A stretch of DNA of 64,000 nucleotides, taken from positions 1-64,000 of the forward strand of contig CAZIXE010000001.1 in assembly GCA_964543235.1 (NCBI GenBank). The letters are read 5' to 3'. The notes beneath the pieces are model-generated. The model was given only the letters and a program-made list of their open reading frames with translations. It had not been told where the DNA came from and searched no databases. The position numbers and the translations under genes are program-made. This document shows, one piece after another, positions 62,689 to 64,000 of the stretch (the first letter of the stretch is position 1; every line of letters begins with the position of its first letter). Source of the stretch: JANMMJ01 sp964543235. GTDB taxonomy: Bacteria; Pseudomonadota; Alphaproteobacteria; Rhizobiales; Aestuariivirgaceae.

Positions 62689-63198
62689 ATGCCGGCCTTC
62701 GAACTGATCCAGGGTGACATCACGGCGCTTGCGGTCGATGCCATCGTCAATGCGGCCAACAGCTCGCTTCTGGGTGGCGGCGGTGTCGATGGTGCCATCC
62801 ACCGTGCCGCCGGCCCCGAACTGCTGGCGGAGTGCCGCACCCTTGGCGGCTGCGCGACCGGCGATGCCAAGATCACCCGCGGCTATCGGCTGAAGGCCCG
62901 CCACGTCATTCATACCGTCGGTCCCGTGTGGCATGGCGGCGATCGGGGCGAACCCGAATTGCTCGCTTCATGCTACCGGCGCAGCCTGCAGCTTGCCGCC
63001 GAACACGGCGTGACGTCGATTGCCTTCCCGGCCATTTCGACCGGCGTCTATGGCTATCCCAAGCACGAGGCCGCCGCCATTGCCGTCGCCACCACCCATG
63101 CGCACCCCGCCGCAGCAAGCCTCGACCGCATCCTCTTCTGCTGCTTCGACGAGGAGTCCTATGGTCTCTACGAGAGGCTGCTCGCCGCCGCGCGCTAG
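62689..63198 (+). CDS. Macrodomain protein (O-acetyl-ADP-ribose deacetylase YmdB-like)
   Basis: A protein of 169 residues with a complete macrodomain: IQGDITALAVDAIVNAANSS at the start, LGGGGVDGAIHRAAGP, the RGYRLKARHVIHTVGPVW segment and AISTGVYGYPKHEAA. Such proteins bind ADP-ribose and remove O-acetyl or ADP-ribosyl groups. The ATG at 62689 is preferred because it places the QGDIT motif close to the N-terminus; an in-frame ATG at 62659 adds 10 residues. It converges with the next gene, overlapping by 4 bp. Confidence 0.93.
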   Translation: MPAFELIQGDITALAVDAIVNAANSSLLGGGGVDGAIHRAAGPELLAECRTLGGCATGDAKITRGYRLKARHVIHTVGPVWHGGDRGEPELLASCYRRSLQLAAEHGVTSIAFPAISTGVYGYPKHEAAAIAVATTHAHPAAASLDRILFCCFDEESYGLYERLLAAAR

Positions 63199-63704
63199 CC
63201 AGGCAGGTCCCCGAGAAAGTCCGCCTTGCCGAGGGCGATGCCATTGTGCCGCAGGATGGCGTAGGCAACCGTCACATGGAAATAGAAGTCGGGAATGATG
63301 ACGGCCGCCGCATAGTCCGCGATGGCAAGCGTCCGGCTGCTGTCGAAGAACACCGGAACCTTCAACCCCGCGCTTGCCTGCACCTGGTCCGGCGTGATGG
63401 CGGCGAGATAATCCGCCGTAGTGTCGATGCTTTGCCGCAGCTCCTCCCATGTCGCCTCGTCGTAGCCGACACGCGGCGGCGCGGCGCCGGTCAGATGCCG
63501 GGCGAGATCCACCGGAATGAAGCAGGCATACTGCAGCTGCTGCAGCAGATTGTACATGTCGGGATAGAGCCGCGCCTGCAGCAGCACGTCGGGGCTGATG
63601 GTTCTCGCCTCGGCCTGGGCCAATGCCTTGTCCATGATCTGCCCCAGATTGCGCAGCGAGCGCTCCATCATGGCGATGGTCAGTCGATGCATCGCTTCGC
63701 TCAT
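63195..63704 (-). CDS. DUF1993 family protein
   Basis: A protein of 169 residues. The pattern LYPDMYNLLQQLQYACFIPVDLARHLTG and PDFYFHVTVAYAILRHNGIALGKADFLG is the DUF1993 signature, an all-helical DinB-like fold with conserved histidines. Function unknown. It lies just downstream of the M24 gene on the same strand, 15 bp apart. Confidence 0.87.
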   Translation of the reverse strand: MSEAMHRLTIAMMERSLRNLGQIMDKALAQAEARTISPDVLLQARLYPDMYNLLQQLQYACFIPVDLARHLTGAAPPRVGYDEATWEELRQSIDTTADYLAAITPDQVQASAGLKVPVFFDSSRTLAIADYAAAVIIPDFYFHVTVAYAILRHNGIALGKADFLGDLPG

Positions 63705-63719
63705 GCGTTCCTCCCGCAG

Positions 63720-64000
63720 CTAGTCCATCACCACCAGCCGGCGCGGCGTGCGGCACAGGCACTCGGCGCCGCGTCCGGTGATCAGGATGGTTTCCGAAAG
63801 TTCGAGCCCGCCGTCGTCGAGCCACAGCGCCGGCATGAAATGCAGCGTCATGTTGGGCTCGAGCACCGTCGGGTCGCCGCGCCGGATCGACAGGGTGCGC
63901 TCGCCCCAGTCCGGCGGATAGGACAGGCCGATCGAATAGCCCGCCCGCGAATCCTTGGTGAAGCCGTGTTTCTGCAGTGTACTGAAGAATGCGTCGGCGA
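63720..64000 (-). CDS. M24-family metallopeptidase, C-terminal part (5' end outside the window)
   Basis: The visible ~92 C-terminal residues read AGYSIGLSYPPDWGERTLSI, then EPNMTLHFMPALWLD and LSETILITGRGAECL, ending RLVVMD and a TAG at 63720-63722. This is the C-terminus of the creatinase/prolidase fold, close to Xaa-Pro dipeptidase and ectoine hydrolase (DoeA) types; two metal-ligand glutamates would lie here. Substrate cannot be fixed from this part. Confidence 0.82.
   Translation of the reverse strand, partial: ADAFFSTLQKHGFTKDSRAGYSIGLSYPPDWGERTLSIRRGDPTVLEPNMTLHFMPALWLDDGGLELSETILITGRGAECLCRTPRRLVVMD

Overview
The window is a high-G+C chromosomal segment of an alphaproteobacterium, most likely Hyphomicrobiales (Rhizobiales). 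The signs are: the nusA-ylxR-infB-rbfA-truB-rpsO-pnp block; an XRE regulator next to metK; an YlxR-L7Ae fusion; a fused cysNC; direct-repeat GTTC-N7-GTTC (alphaproteobacterial LexA) boxes; and a N-methylglutamate methylamine pathway. No tRNA, rRNA, CRISPR array or prophage was recognised. The taxonomic call is inference.

Layout. 1-8.9 kb: transcription/translation genes (nusA 3' end, ylxR, infB, rbfA, truB, rpsO, pnp), interrupted by a leftward gene of unknown function (4013-4702). 9.1-11.9 kb: an alpha/beta hydrolase, then a zinc operon zur-znuC-znuB behind a Zur-like palindrome. 11.9-15.1 kb: ispG, ispA, mtgA, rpmF. 15.2-25.6 kb: surface polysaccharide genes (flippase, GNAT-fold transferase, cupin/JmjC-like protein, Wza-like exporter, glycosyltransferase, dTDP-rhamnose genes rfbACBD) with a ribokinase-like kinase among them. 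25.8-31.4 kb: an EF-hand protein, then lnt-xre-metK-trmB and an Asp/Glu racemase-family protein. 31.5-43.0 kb: a leftward cluster whose gene content and order match the N-methylglutamate pathway: mgsABC, gmaS, mgdABCD, with an OsmC gene inside and a creatininase-family gene and an XRE-cupin regulator upstream. 43.2-46.3 kb: sulfate activation (cysD with an N-terminal HTH-like extension, cysNC). 46.4-50.9 kb: an ABC-2 exporter, HCCA isomerase, acyl-CoA synthetase and SDR. 51.0-60.3 kb: a polyamine-type ABC transporter (potABC) with three paralogous binding proteins, a serine hydrolase, a second SDR and an agmatinase-family ureohydrolase. 60.4-64 kb: a second copy of the unknown gene of 4.0 kb, an IS30-family element inside a REP-like palindrome, a field of palindromic repeats, a macrodomain gene, a DUF1993 gene and the end of an M24 peptidase.

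The strongest unexpected signal is the pair of paralogous genes of unknown function at 4013-4702 and 60375-61064. Each has the same promoter layout: a TTGACW -35, a 17-bp spacer containing GTTC-N7-GTTC, and an ATG six bases after the -10 position. They therefore look like two SOS-inducible copies of one uncharacterised protein. The zur promoter has the same -35/-10/ATG geometry, with the Zur palindrome on its -10, so all three may make leaderless transcripts. Other notable items are the HTH-CysD fusion and an IS30 transposase whose last six codons and stop come from the repeat it inserted into.

Much of 30-60 kb concerns small nitrogen compounds (methylamine, polyamines, possibly creatinine-like amides), suggesting a nitrogen-scavenging, facultatively methylotrophic way of life.
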